From Eubacterium sp. (lineage in GTDB: Bacteria; Bacillota; Clostridia; Lachnospirales; Lachnospiraceae), in NCBI GenBank assembly GCA_024698585.1, contig JAILRB010000018.1:1-46731 (forward strand): 46,731 bases of DNA. Direction: 5' to 3'. Below are positions 14,501 to 22,177 of this stretch, in pieces. Within the stretch, counting starts at the first letter, position 1, and every line of letters starts with the position of its first letter. A program made the translations under genes and the position numbers. The notes beneath the pieces were generated by a model. That model saw nothing but the letters and a program-made list of their open reading frames with translations, had not been told where the DNA came from and ran no database searches.

Positions 14501-16106
14501 GAATGAAAGTTTTCTGATGCTTCGTGAAATGTTAAATGGAGGTATTTCATTAAACAAAGGAGATGAGTTAATCATTTCCGGACTTCATAAAGCATTGGCT
14601 ACTGATCCAATTAAAACAGTACCTAGTGCAACCGCAACCGGTCAGATTCCTTCTTACAATGAAGAAACAGGAGAATTATCGGTTGAAAATAAAACGGTGA
14701 CAGCGACTGATACAGAGAAAAAAGCAATCCCTACCGTTGAAGTAAAATTCCAGAATGGAGATCATGGAACTGTTACGGGAAGTAAAGAACAGACTGTTGT
14801 TTGCAAGAACAAAGTATCCAACGTTCCAACGAAGGATACTGCTGATGAAGGATATTCCTTTGTGGGATGGAAGATTGCCGGTGATAACAGCGGAAAGATT
14901 TATACATCTCAGGAAGTTGCAACTTTGGAAATTACGAAAGATACCACTTTTGTGGCTCAGTGGGAACTTGGAAAAGTTACCGTGGAATTTAAGGCTGGAA
15001 ACAATGGTTCCGTGACAGGAACTGCTACAGATAAGACACAGACCATTGATTATGGAACAAAGGTTTCTAACGTACCGGGTGTCAGTGAAGACACCGGATA
15101 TGATTTCGTAGGCTGGAAGAGAAAGAGCGACGGAAAGATTTATACCGAAGATGAAATTAAGAATATAGTATTCAAGGCTGATGAAGTTTTTGAAGCGGTA
15201 TTTGAAGCGAAAACAATGAAATATACAGTTCGTTATATTGATGAAAATGAACAGGATCTCATTGAGCCAAAGAAAGATCAGAAAGCAAAATACGGGACAG
15301 AAGTGACCGAAATGGCTGAGAAATTCCCTGCATATGATGTGGACAAGGATTCCCAGAAATTTACTATGACAGTCGATGGAACAGTCATTACATTCCAGTA
15401 CACATTGAAGCAGCTGAATGTGAAGTATGAAGCAGGTGACAATGGGGAATTAGACGGTGACGACAGCGAAACAGTTTCTTATGGAAACAAGCCGGACAAT
15501 GTTCCGACTCCAAGAGCGGCAGAAGGATATAAGTTTGCCGGATGGACAAAGAAAGTGACAGGCGGAGATTCTTCTGTAGAAGATCCTCGAAACGAAGAAA
15601 TTACAGAAGATACTGTTTTTGAGGCGGTCTTTGTTCCAATCAATTCTAACTACAAAGTAAAATACGTAGATGAAAACGGAAAAGAAATCTTTGCTACAAA
15701 GCAGGGAGAACAGACACAGGTTGGAAAGAATGTTACAGAACAGTATGTTCCGGTAGCAGGATACGAGCTGGTAAGTGAAAAAACAGTGACAAAGAAAATC
15801 TCTGAAGACGAATCAGAAAATGTGATTGTGTTTACTTATCGCAAGGTGGAAGAAACCACAGTCGTGAAGGAAGAACCAACAACGAAAAAACAAAAGAGCA
15901 AAAAAGACAAGAAAAACAGTAAGAAACAGACAGAAACAACACAGGAGGCAACAACTGCTGCGGGAACAGAAAAAACGGGTGTTTCCAATACCTCGTTAAT
16001 CTCTCCGAAAACCGGTTACGGAAAGCAGTTTACTGTAATCTTTATGATGTTATTGGCATCTGTGGTAATGTTTGGAATCTCATGGAAGAAAATGAGAGAA
16101 GAATAA
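11583..16106 (+). CDS. Large cell-wall-anchored fibro-slime/InlB-repeat/MucBP protein
   Basis: 1507 residues. It has a signal peptide (about 1-22), a long N-terminal region, a fibro-slime/PA14-like domain (about 480-665: FNFSGDDDVYLFINGK near 590-604 and YDFDFFYLERHTSLSNI near 650-667), then beta-rich modules. Next come three InlB/Flg_new repeats (about 1052-1130, 1130-1211, 1277-1354, each with a FxGW and ending FVAQWE or FEAVF) alternating with two MucBP-like repeats (about 1211-1277, 1355-1422: VRYIDENEQDL, VKYVDENGKEI). A Thr/Lys-rich wall-spanning stretch leads to SPKTG (1474-1478), a hydrophobic segment and a KKMREE tail. This is a complete sortase sorting signal of the (S/P)PxTG type. 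Role: adhesion or substrate binding at the surface (inference). Single-gene unit. Confidence 0.88.
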   Translation: MKKIISYLLVAVMVISGFGAYLQLGRGKENQIGAAQQQQMKMPIVIYDHLNDTLLFEYLNTDTSFGLSMYVDTPAGEGNANSGKNLVEDELGPNGTPVYKKEVVERVAQIVKDTVEQVRTDTNYNSRTDVSDLYRRITTMVLKNEPQETKIEVNGTPIPEQTLEDIGWSFPKEASSKIENNKNNIYDASDNVIWYQEGDQFHAPNGGVDNTATRDLGTLKPGTYRLFAWQNNNLNVSITTSKGTEDITLAREDDPTQTGAGRDGYVYEFTLDSADDVSVTLQPKNSNASSIMPFLLLEKNGETWKSTDLVNRNGKVNAKKLGWVVEEGSSWYAFPGGGISCEAEETTKAYKEVEVTPGEIYRFRCGMNDGAICKTWLEDENGNKLIESLPTFYNESGTAVDDRTATITIPEGMTKVRVYVQNDTTKTGTRRVGEIYMKQMAEARLGNYEDSKAKYDGGAKLEDITTCMDYAYYFLNSFWSDTNGDITQKTNLYQTLTMDLMANSDKYRFSNGQKINYDLDNKNISQDLSTSGTTGLFPLDSAVLGDRSDLSAPFGVADGELTDEKHNYHYAMKAHCQFIYDSSSDLIFNFSGDDDVYLFINGKKAMDIGGAHGAVNGSAELNYIAKSDDASEIERQNKSRQLAQSLGLEDGQIYDFDFFYLERHTSLSNITIETNMPLVQAGVTPKVIFKDKDGNELADGTKVQAGEKVNVEYDVTSTTKINPNAPNKLTGLEITDNELGVQIGYFGNNYPTLNLGNAEVDEAITVTVKGADGQPKQTFSIAKADLYNDDKVREFVSALKNVQLDNKESVTVSGISRIMPADELLKTELDVNVVAPEPYFDDGGHIQFKNSEVVTVPVDAMLIPVNNPDIKVSGVLKDKDGNVLNKDAEGKYKDEYLPQGTEIYPVFTITTDSGQMRDIKLDDSQGTGFVLDKNGVSDPNGFLGENDILVVTYKPAGGDAVTLNVPKTDIDNKNESFLMLREMLNGGISLNKGDELIISGLHKALATDPIKTVPSATATGQIPSYNEETGELSVENKTVTATDTEKKAIPTVEVKFQNGDHGTVTGSKEQTVVCKNKVSNVPTKDTADEGYSFVGWKIAGDNSGKIYTSQEVATLEITKDTTFVAQWELGKVTVEFKAGNNGSVTGTATDKTQTIDYGTKVSNVPGVSEDTGYDFVGWKRKSDGKIYTEDEIKNIVFKADEVFEAVFEAKTMKYTVRYIDENEQDLIEPKKDQKAKYGTEVTEMAEKFPAYDVDKDSQKFTMTVDGTVITFQYTLKQLNVKYEAGDNGELDGDDSETVSYGNKPDNVPTPRAAEGYKFAGWTKKVTGGDSSVEDPRNEEITEDTVFEAVFVPINSNYKVKYVDENGKEIFATKQGEQTQVGKNVTEQYVPVAGYELVSEKTVTKKISEDESENVIVFTYRKVEETTVVKEEPTTKKQKSKKDKKNSKKQTETTQEATTAAGTEKTGVSNTSLISPKTGYGKQFTVIFMMLLASVVMFGISWKKMREE

Positions 16107-16117
16107 GTGAATAAGAG

Positions 16118-16161
16118 AACCCCTTCATAGGATTGATTTAAGAACCTGTGAAGGGGTTTTT
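16118..16161 (+). terminator. Terminator of the wall protein gene
   Basis: AACCCCTTCATAGG (16118-16131) pairs with CCTGTGAAGGGGTT (16145-16158) with one mismatch, followed by a T-run. Confidence 0.88.
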
Positions 16162-16183
16162 ATGGAATATATAAGAACAATAT

Positions 16184-16215
16184 AAAAAACTCCGAAAGCG
16201 AAATGCTCTCGGAGT
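16184..16215 (-). terminator. Terminator of the DUF6465-like gene
   Basis: Read on the minus strand, ACTCCGAGAGC pairs with GCTTTCGGAGT (plus 16205-16215 and 16189-16199) and is followed by six T. A shorter T-run on the other strand may make it bidirectional. Confidence 0.85.
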
Positions 16216-16232
16216 CTTTTATATATTAAAAA

Positions 16233-16715
16233 TTATAATGCTACGTCACCAAATACGTCATCGATTACATAGTAAGCTTTTCCGTCTTCTGGTTTCACAT
16301 AAATCTTTACAGAAGCTGGAGCTGTCTTCTTACCAGACTTAGTCTTGTAATCAGCGATTGCATTTGCCTTAACTGTTTCAACATCAACCTGTTTTCCTGC
16401 AAATTCAACGTAAAGGTTTGATTCTTTCTTAGCAGCAGCTTTCTTAGCAGCTGTCTTTGTTTCAGCTTTCTTAGCAGGTGCTTTAGCAGCTGTCTTTGTT
16501 TCAGCCTTCTTAGCAGGTGCTTTAGCAGCTGTTTTTGTTTCAGCCTTCTTAGCAGGTGCCTTTGTTTCAGCCTTAGCAGCAGGAGCCTTAGCAGCTGTAG
16601 CTGTAGCCTTTGTAGCTGTAGTAGCCTTAGTAGCAGTAGTCTTTGTTTCAACAGCCTTAGCTTCAACTTTCTTTTCAGCAGCTTTAGCAGTTGTTGTTGC
16701 CTTTGTTGTTGCCAT
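16233..16715 (-). CDS. Histone-H1-like Lys/Ala-rich protein (DUF6465-like)
   Basis: 160 residues. The first ~98 are low-complexity Lys/Ala/Thr with PAKK motifs, including near-exact tandem 13-residue units (AKAPAKKAETKTA, about residues 53-92) encoded by 39-bp DNA repeats around 16450-16570. This resembles the C-terminal tails of histone H1 and of bacterial H1-like proteins that coat DNA. The last ~60 residues (NLYVEFAGKQVDVETV...VKIYVKPEDGKAYYVIDDVFG) form a compact alpha/beta domain I associate with DUF6465 of Lachnospiraceae. A nucleoid-associated or RNA-binding role is inferred only. Strong promoter, AAGGAGG before the ATG and a strong terminator suggest high expression. Repeat number may vary between strains. 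Confidence 0.8.
   Translation of the reverse strand: MATTKATTTAKAAEKKVEAKAVETKTTATKATTATKATATAAKAPAAKAETKAPAKKAETKTAAKAPAKKAETKTAAKAPAKKAETKTAAKKAAAKKESNLYVEFAGKQVDVETVKANAIADYKTKSGKKTAPASVKIYVKPEDGKAYYVIDDVFGDVAL
16455..16575 (-). repeat. 39-bp tandem repeats inside the H1-like gene
   Basis: About three near-identical copies of a 39-bp unit encode KAPAKKAETKTAA. On the plus strand each copy shows TTCTTAGCAGGTGC followed by TTTAGCAGC. Such in-frame repeats can expand or contract. Boundaries are approximate. Confidence 0.75.
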
Positions 16716-16811
16716 AATTTAAATCCTCCTTATAATTAGGTGGGTCGATTGCAAGTCTGTCTTTTAAGTTTCCCAAAATCAACCATAAAAATATTTTTTT
16801 TCACGTTGATT

Positions 16812-16840
16812 ATCATACATCTACTAAATAAAATATGCAA
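16812..16840 (-). promoter_or_regulatory. Promoter of the H1-like gene
   Basis: On the minus strand: TTGCAT (16835-16840), a 17-bp spacer, TATGAT (16812-16817). The leader is about 90 nt. Confidence 0.72.
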
Positions 16841-16998
16841 CATTATTGAAAAAGTTTATGAAAATGTAACAAAAACAGATACAAATCAAAGAAATAATGC
16901 GTGATTTATCCAAAAAATTGCATAAGAACCCCCCTGTAAAATAGGCGGATTTTGATGGAAAATAGGGGGTAAAAAAGCGAAATGTGTCGTTTCTCGGT

Positions 16999-17027
16999 TT
17001 GACATAAAAAAAAAAGTTTGTTAGAAT
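16999..17027 (+). promoter_or_regulatory. Promoter of the SH3 protein gene
   Basis: TTGACA (16999-17004), a 17-bp spacer containing a run of 11 A, TAGAAT (17022-17027). Confidence 0.82.
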
Positions 17028-17057
17028 CGACGAGCATATGTTTTTTGGAGAAGAATT

Positions 17058-17576
17058 ATGAATCGATTTGAAAGAAGAAAATTAAAACAGAATATTTATA
17101 AGCATGCGAATGCGATTATGTATACATTAATCTTTTTCCTGGCATCCATGATTACTGTTTTCGCAGCAGTTCAGCGAAACAATGATGTAGAATATGTGGA
17201 TCAGCAGGAATTGTCAATTGTTTCTACGGAATCTATTGACGTGAAAAACGGCGAAAGCGTGAAGGTGGCTGCTTCGAAAGAAACGACTACTATTATAGAA
17301 GAAACATCTACTGTGGAAGAAACCACTGTGGAAGAAACTGTGGCAGAAGAAACTGCAGCGGAAACAGAAGCGCAGGAAGAAGTTTCCGGGCAGATTCGTA
17401 TTACCGCAGATACTTTAACAGTACGTGCTGATGCATCTCAGGATGCGGACACGTTAGGGCTGGTAGATGAAGGTGATGTCTTTGATGTGATTTCACGAAA
17501 TGGTGAGTGGATTCAGATTGAATATCAGGGACAGACAGGATATGTGAATGCAGAATTCGTTCAGGATGTTGAATAA
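17058..17576 (+). CDS. Membrane-anchored SH3 (SH3b) domain protein
   Basis: 172 residues. A basic start is followed by one hydrophobic segment (about 18-38, IMYTLIFFLASMITVFAAV) that anchors or exports the protein. A Thr/Glu-rich linker (about 70-110, repeated VEETT/AEET) follows, then a bacterial SH3 domain (about 111-172: IRITADTLTVRADAS...DTLGLVDEGDVFDVISRNGEWIQIEYQGQTGYVNAEFV). Such domains usually bind peptidoglycan, but there is no catalytic partner domain here. Own promoter and terminator make it a single-gene unit. GGAG precedes the ATG. Confidence 0.85.
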   Translation: MNRFERRKLKQNIYKHANAIMYTLIFFLASMITVFAAVQRNNDVEYVDQQELSIVSTESIDVKNGESVKVAASKETTTIIEETSTVEETTVEETVAEETAAETEAQEEVSGQIRITADTLTVRADASQDADTLGLVDEGDVFDVISRNGEWIQIEYQGQTGYVNAEFVQDVE

Positions 17577-17589
17577 GAAATATATAGAA

Positions 17590-17620
17590 GAAATCCTAAA
17601 ATAATTAGGGTTTCTTTTTT
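17590..17620 (+). terminator. Rho-independent terminator
   Basis: GAAATCCTAA (17590-17599) pairs with TTAGGGTTTC (17605-17614) with one G-T pair, followed by six T. Confidence 0.85.
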
Positions 17621-17632
17621 TGTGGAAAATGA

Positions 17633-17638
17633 TATAAT
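17633..17638 (+). promoter_or_regulatory. -10 box of the nfeD-SPFH operon
   Basis: TATAAT about 33 bp before the NfeD start. No convincing -35 is seen at the right spacing. Confidence 0.5.
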
Positions 17639-17670
17639 GGTCATATTATTAAAGAAAGGAAGAAGGGGCT

Positions 17671-18102
17671 ATGGAGTACATGTTATGGGTTTGGCTTGGA
17701 GCATTTTTGGTGTTTATCGCTTTCGAATTAATATCCTTAGGATTGACGACTATATGGTTTGCGATAGGTGCACTCGTAGCGGAAGTGGTTTACCTTTGTG
17801 GTGGTGGACTAATCTTACAGCTAGTAGTGTTCTTTGTCGTTTCGATTGCCGTCTTGTTACTTGTTAGGCCGTATGCGGTGAAATACTTTAATACCGGTAC
17901 GAAAAAGACGAATATCGAAGCCTTAGAAGGAAAAACTGCAAAAGTTGTCGAGACGATTGACAACATTGCGTCTACGGGTAGAGTCTTTGTGGATGGCGTC
18001 GAATGGGCGGCCAAATGCGAAAATGATCAAATCATAGAAAAGGATTCCTTGGTGACAATCAAAAAAATCCAAGGGGTAAAATTAATTGTAGAAAAGAAAT
18101 AA
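17671..18102 (+). CDS. NfeD-like membrane protein
   Basis: 143 residues, the short NfeD form. Two to three membrane segments (about 5-70: LWVWLGAFLVFIAFELI, TTIWFAIGALVAEVVYL, ILQLVVFFVVSIAVLLLV) are followed by a cytoplasmic OB-fold domain (about 85-143: ALEGKTAKVVETID...GRVFVDGVEWAAKC...VTIKKIQGVKLIV). NfeD proteins pair with SPFH/stomatin proteins to organise membrane domains; the SPFH gene follows 27 bp downstream, so the two form an operon. GAAAGGAAG lies before the ATG. Family assignment is firm; the specific function in this organism is not known. Confidence 0.9.
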   Translation: MEYMLWVWLGAFLVFIAFELISLGLTTIWFAIGALVAEVVYLCGGGLILQLVVFFVVSIAVLLLVRPYAVKYFNTGTKKTNIEALEGKTAKVVETIDNIASTGRVFVDGVEWAAKCENDQIIEKDSLVTIKKIQGVKLIVEKK

Positions 18103-18129
18103 CTTAAAACTAATGGAGGATTATAACAA

Positions 18130-19056
18130 ATGGGAGATTTAGGAGCAATTGTATTAATAGGGATTGTTGCAGTATTAGTAATTATTGTAGTTTCGTGTAT
18201 TCAGATTGTGCCACAGGCACATTCTTATGTTATTGAAAGACTGGGAGCGTTCCAGGAAGTATGGTCAGTAGGTTTACACTTCAAAGTGCCATTCCTCGAC
18301 AGAGTTGCCAGAAAAGTGAACTTAAAGGAACAGGTGGCAGATTTTGAACCACAGCCGGTTATCACAAGAGATAACGTAACCATGCAGATTGACACGATTA
18401 TCTTTTATCAGATTACAGACCCTAAGCTTTACGCTTACGGTGTTGAAAATCCAATCGTTGCCATTAAGAACTTAACAGCAACAACACTTCGTAACATTGT
18501 TGGTGATTTGGAATTAGATGAAACATTAACATCCAGAGAAACAATCAACGCAAGAATGCGTTCAGAACTTGATGTTGCTACGGATCCTTGGGGAATCAAA
18601 GTTAACCGTGTAGAATTAAAGAACATCATCCCACCAAGAGATATTCAGGAAGCAATGGAAAAACAGATGAGAGCGGAACGTGAAAAGCGTGAACAGATTC
18701 TTAGAGCAGAAGGTGAAAAGAAATCAGCCGTTCTGATTGCAGAAGGTAAGAAAGAAGCCGCAATCTTAAATGCGGAAGCTGATAACAGGGCAGCAGTATT
18801 AAAGGCTGACGCTGAAAAACAGAAGAAGATTCTTGAAGCTGAAGGTGAGGCAGCAGCGATTCTTAAGGTACAGCAGGCTACCGCTGATGGTATCAAAGTT
18901 ATTAAGGAAGCTGGTGCTGATCAGGCCGTACTTACCATCAAGAGCTTGGAAGCATTTGCAGCAGCTGCTGATGGACAGGCTACAAAGATTATCATCCCTT
19001 CAGAAATTCAGGGGATTGCCGGAACAGTAAAGGCATTATCAGAAGTAGTAAAATAA
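18130..19056 (+). CDS. SPFH/Band 7 (paraslipin/QmcA-like) membrane protein
   Basis: 308 residues. One N-terminal membrane segment (about 6-26) is followed by the SPFH domain (about 28-180: IVPQAHSYVIERLGAFQEVWSVGLHFKVPFLDRV, VITRDNVTMQIDTIIFYQI, WGIKVNRVELKNIIPP). A long alanine/glutamate-rich coiled coil follows (about 178-260: MRAEREKREQILRAEGEKKSA and repeated EA..KA units) with a hydrophobic tail. Such proteins oligomerise and scaffold membrane microdomains and proteases. Downstream partner of NfeD in the same operon. GGAGG precedes the ATG. Confidence 0.93.
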   Translation: MGDLGAIVLIGIVAVLVIIVVSCIQIVPQAHSYVIERLGAFQEVWSVGLHFKVPFLDRVARKVNLKEQVADFEPQPVITRDNVTMQIDTIIFYQITDPKLYAYGVENPIVAIKNLTATTLRNIVGDLELDETLTSRETINARMRSELDVATDPWGIKVNRVELKNIIPPRDIQEAMEKQMRAEREKREQILRAEGEKKSAVLIAEGKKEAAILNAEADNRAAVLKADAEKQKKILEAEGEAAAILKVQQATADGIKVIKEAGADQAVLTIKSLEAFAAAADGQATKIIIPSEIQGIAGTVKALSEVVK

Positions 19057-19072
19057 GAATGTTTTTTTGGAG

Positions 19073-19096
19073 AGTCCCATGCTTTGCATGGGATTC
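19073..19096 (+). other. Intergenic hairpin after the SPFH gene
   Basis: GTCCCATGC (19074-19082) pairs with GCATGGGAT (19086-19094) around TTT. No T-run follows, so it may be a weak terminator or an mRNA-stabilising end. Confidence 0.55.
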
Positions 19097-19118
19097 CCTT
19101 TAGTAAGAAGGAGCTTAT

Positions 19119-19463
19119 ATGTTTAACGATAAAATAGTTCTGTGTGGTTCGAATGCCTACGAACGAAAATATTATCTGAATGAACAGTTTTCAAATCTTC
19201 CGGAACAGATTAAACAGGAATTGCAGATTATGTGTGTAATGTTCACGGAAGAAATTGGTGGAATCCTGTTGCTGGAGTTTCAGGAAGATGGAACCTTGCA
19301 GTTTACGACGCAGGCGAAGGAAGATGATATTCTCTATGATGATATCGGCAGTGGATTGAAGGTTCATCAGATGCAGGTAAATAAGAGAGATTTACTGGAA
19401 GCTTTAGAGCTTTACTATAGAGTATTCGTATTGGGAGAAGATGCAGATGTTATTGACGATTGA
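19119..19463 (+). CDS. Conserved hypothetical protein (DUF6145-like)
   Basis: 114 residues, no signal peptide or membrane segment. It starts [22 protein letters not shown], has the central pattern [16 protein letters not shown], and ends in an acidic tail. I associate this with DUF6145, a Lachnospiraceae family without known function. Its last 17 bases overlap the start region of coaX, so the two are translationally coupled. GAAGGAG lies before the ATG. Confidence 0.7.
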   Translation: MFNDKIVLCGSNAYERKYYLNEQFSNLPEQIKQELQIMCVMFTEEIGGILLLEFQEDGTLQFTTQAKEDDILYDDIGSGLKVHQMQVNKRDLLEALELYYRVFVLGEDADVIDD

Positions 19464-20223
19464 TGTAGGAAATACAAATATTACGTTAGGACTTTTTGAA
19501 GGAAAAGAAGTGTATGCCACATTTCGAATTACCACAAAGAGTAATAAGACTTCTGATGAATATGGAACCTTGATTGTAGATATGATTCGAGGAAGAGGAA
19601 TCAGCATTGAAAATATTGACGATGTCATTGTTGCTTCTGTTGTTCCGAAGGTAATGTATTCCTTAAACAGTGGAATTATTAAATATCTTGGAATTGAACC
19701 GATCATTGTCGGTGTAGGAACCAAGACAGGAATTCGGATTAACAGAACCGATCCAAGAGAAGTGGGAACCGACCGTATCGTCGATGCAGTGGCTGCTTAC
19801 GAAATCTACGGAGGTCCATGTATCGTTATTGATTTTGGTACAGCTACCACTTATGATTTGATTCTGGAAAACGGTACCTTTGAAGCCGGTGTAACTTCTC
19901 CGGGAATCAAGATTTGTGCCAAGGCACTTTGGAATGAAACCGCAAAATTGCCGGAAGTTGAAATCGCAAAGCCGGATACCATTCTGGCGAGAGATACCAT
20001 CACCAGCATGCAGGCGGGTATTGTTTACGGTTATATCGGTCAGACAGAATATATTGTGGAACATATTAAGAAAGCAAGCGGAATTGAAAACCTGAAGGTT
20101 ATTGCAACCGGAGGTATGGGACGTATTATTTATGAAAATACCGACTGTATTGATATTTATGACAGCCAGTTGACTTTGCAGGGAATGCGCTTAATTTACG
20201 AAAAGAATAAAAATAGGAAATAA
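19447..20223 (+). CDS. coaX: Type III pantothenate kinase
   Basis: 258 residues from the ATG at 19447. An ATG two codons earlier is only 3 bases from GGGAG (19433-19437), while this one is 9 bases away and gives the family start [11 protein letters not shown]. It phosphorylates pantothenate, the first step of coenzyme A synthesis. Motifs of the ASKHA fold: [12 protein letters not shown] (phosphate 1), [27 protein letters not shown] split by a turn (phosphate 2, catalytic Asp), GVTSPGI and [21 protein letters not shown] (adenosine). It overlaps the preceding gene and lies 1 bp before dusB; in many Firmicutes coaX and dus genes are adjacent. Confidence 0.95.
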   Translation: MLLTIDVGNTNITLGLFEGKEVYATFRITTKSNKTSDEYGTLIVDMIRGRGISIENIDDVIVASVVPKVMYSLNSGIIKYLGIEPIIVGVGTKTGIRINRTDPREVGTDRIVDAVAAYEIYGGPCIVIDFGTATTYDLILENGTFEAGVTSPGIKICAKALWNETAKLPEVEIAKPDTILARDTITSMQAGIVYGYIGQTEYIVEHIKKASGIENLKVIATGGMGRIIYENTDCIDIYDSQLTLQGMRLIYEKNKNRK

Positions 20224-20224
20224 A

Positions 20225-21187
20225 ATGAAAATAGGAACAATAGATATTAAGAATAGTATTGCATTGGGTCCAATGGCAGGTGTAACAGACCTGCCTTTTC
20301 GTTTCTTATGTAAGGAACAGGGATGTGGGCTGATGTACACGGAAATGGTGAGTGCTAAAGCCATTTTATATAAGAATAAAAATACGAAGCCATTATTGGA
20401 AATCGGAGAGCAGGAGCATCCGATAGGAGTCCAGTTGTTTGGCTCGGATCCGGACATTATGTCAGAAATCGGTGCACAGGTGGCAGAAGGCCCTTGTGAT
20501 TTCATTGATATCAATATGGGATGCCCGGTACCGAAAATCGTGAATAATCATGAAGGTTCCTTCTTATTAACACAACCGAAACTGGTGGAAGAAATTCTCA
20601 CAAAAATGGTGAAGGCGATTCCAAAACCGGTGACGGTAAAAATCCGAAAGGGATTCAAGCATGGGGAAACCCAGGCAGTGGAAATAGCAAAGATTGCAGA
20701 AGCCAGTGGAGTGGCTGCCATTGCCGTACACGGAAGAACCAGAGAACAGTATTACAGTGGTCAGGCTGATTGGGACGTGATTCGTGATGTGAAGAATGCC
20801 GTAAAGGTTCCGGTCATTGGAAATGGTGATATTTTCACGCCGGAAGATGCTAAGGCGATGAAAGAATACACCGGATGTGATGGACTGATGATTGGTCGTG
20901 CTGCCAGAGGAAATCCTTGGATTTTCCATCGGGTGAATCACTATCTGGAAACCAGAGAAACCTTGCCAGAGCCAACCATGGATGAAGTGCGGGACATGAT
21001 TATCCGCCATGCCAAACTGCTTTGTGACTTTAAGGGTGAGTACACTGCAGTTCGTGAAATGCGTAAACATATTGCCTGGTATACCCAGGGACAACCGCAT
21101 TCCGCAAAATTGAGGAAGCGATGCAATGAAATTACCAGTATGGATACTTTATATGAAGTAATCAATATGAAACTTACGGAGGAGTAA
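20225..21187 (+). CDS. dusB: tRNA-dihydrouridine synthase (DusB-type)
   Basis: 320 residues, FMN-dependent enzyme reducing uridines in the tRNA D-loop. N-terminal TIM barrel: LGPMAGVTDLPFRFLC, EMVSAKA, QLFGSDPD, INMGCPVPKIV with the catalytic C100 at the same number as in E. coli DusB, KIRKGF, IAVHGRTREQ, GNGDI and GLMIGRAARGNPWIF. The helical C-terminal RNA-binding domain (about 245-320, REMRKHIAWYTQG) is complete. The usual GSALL next to the active site reads GSFLL. It follows coaX by one base, so it is in the same operon. Confidence 0.95.
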   Translation: MKIGTIDIKNSIALGPMAGVTDLPFRFLCKEQGCGLMYTEMVSAKAILYKNKNTKPLLEIGEQEHPIGVQLFGSDPDIMSEIGAQVAEGPCDFIDINMGCPVPKIVNNHEGSFLLTQPKLVEEILTKMVKAIPKPVTVKIRKGFKHGETQAVEIAKIAEASGVAAIAVHGRTREQYYSGQADWDVIRDVKNAVKVPVIGNGDIFTPEDAKAMKEYTGCDGLMIGRAARGNPWIFHRVNHYLETRETLPEPTMDEVRDMIIRHAKLLCDFKGEYTAVREMRKHIAWYTQGQPHSAKLRKRCNEITSMDTLYEVINMKLTEE

Positions 21188-21203
21188 GAGGAAGGAGCAG
21201 TGT

Positions 21204-21968
21204 ATGCCGGTAGCATGTATTACAGGGGCAAGTTCAGGAATCGGAAAGGAATTTGCCAGACAGTATGCGGAAAAGGGATTTGATCTGATTCTTGTTGCGA
21301 GAAATAAGGAAGCGATGGAAGAACTTGCCCGGGAGGTTTCTGTCCAGACGGAAGTGATGGTATGTGACTTGTCCAATGAAGTGGAGACGATGGAACTGGC
21401 AGAGCAGCTGAAGCAGCGAACCATTGATGTATTCATAAACAATGCCGGATTCGGTAGTGTAGGGGATTTTGACCAGATGGACTTATATAAGGATCTGGAC
21501 ATGATTAATGTCAATATCAAGGCGATGCACATCTTAATGAAGAAATTGCTTCCGCAGTTCATTAAGCGAGATAAAGGTTATTTTTTGAACGTGGCATCCA
21601 GTGCGGGACTTATGCCGGGAGGACCATATATGGCAACGTATTATGCCACGAAAGCCTATGTGGTCAGCATGACCGGGGCGATTTATGATGAATTAAAACG
21701 TCGGAAAAGCAAGGTGCACATCAGTGCGCTGTGTCCGGGACCGGTGGACACGAAGTTTAATGATGTGGCAGGCGTAAAGTTTTCCCTTCCGGGAATCAGC
21801 GCGAAAAACTGCGTAGCCTATGCAATTAAAATGCTGGCTAGAGGAAAACTTATGATTGTGCCGACAGTCACAATGAAAGTGGCGGTCTTTGGGGCACGAT
21901 TGATTCCAAGAAGTGTGGCTCTTCATATGACCGCAGGACAACAGAAAAAGAAAATTGCACAACTTTAG
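21204..21968 (+). CDS. Short-chain dehydrogenase/reductase
   Basis: 254 residues, classical SDR. TGASSGIGKEFARQYAEKGF (about 7-26) binds NAD(P), NNAG (about 80-83) stabilises the fold, and SS near 133 with Y-A-T-K gives the catalytic Ser-Tyr-Lys; CPGPVDTKF follows. An arginine in the second strand (VARN) favours NADPH (inference). It resembles the DltE/YqjQ-like SDRs with a C-terminal hydrophobic extension. Substrate unknown. It begins 17 bp after dusB and is probably the last gene of the DUF6145-coaX-dusB operon. Confidence 0.9.
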   Translation: MPVACITGASSGIGKEFARQYAEKGFDLILVARNKEAMEELAREVSVQTEVMVCDLSNEVETMELAEQLKQRTIDVFINNAGFGSVGDFDQMDLYKDLDMINVNIKAMHILMKKLLPQFIKRDKGYFLNVASSAGLMPGGPYMATYYATKAYVVSMTGAIYDELKRRKSKVHISALCPGPVDTKFNDVAGVKFSLPGISAKNCVAYAIKMLARGKLMIVPTVTMKVAVFGARLIPRSVALHMTAGQQKKKIAQL

Positions 21969-22020
21969 TCAAGGATAAACAATTCTAGTCATTCTAATAA
22001 CCTGTGCAATGTATATAATT

Positions 22021-22062
22021 AGAGATGGTGGAGGACAAGGTTTCCAAACCATCTCTTTTTTG
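22021..22062 (+). terminator. Terminator after the SDR gene
   Basis: AGAGATGGT (22021-22029) pairs with ACCATCTCT (22048-22056), followed by TTTTT. The upper arm ATGGTGGAG could alternatively pair with CTCCACCAT at 22085-22093. No convincing promoter for the next gene was found between here and 22177. Confidence 0.8.
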
Positions 22063-22177
22063 ACCGAAAGATTTGCCCAATTGACTCCACCATTTTCTGT
22101 GCAGACTCAGAGAAGAAAATACGCTAAATGACATTCTGAGAGAGCGCGGAACAGACTTGGAAAGAATGGAGAACGAA

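Larger units (their letters stand above)
16716..17057. other. Divergent promoter region between the H1-like and SH3 genes
   Basis: 342 bp without a gene. It holds two oppositely directed promoters (listed separately) and AT-rich filler between them. A G-rich/C-rich stretch (AACCCCCCTG near 16927 and AATAGGGGG near 16961) is the only other feature seen. Confidence 0.7.

Noticed and set aside
16307-16666. A 119-codon Leu/Arg-rich frame within the H1-like gene
   Set aside because: It is an alternative frame of the lysine/alanine repeat DNA; the chosen frame has the promoter, ribosome binding site and terminator.
22021-22093. An attenuator in the leader of the GH94 gene
   Set aside because: The alternative partner lies after the terminator hairpin, the wrong order for antitermination, and the hairpin is better explained as the end of the SDR operon.
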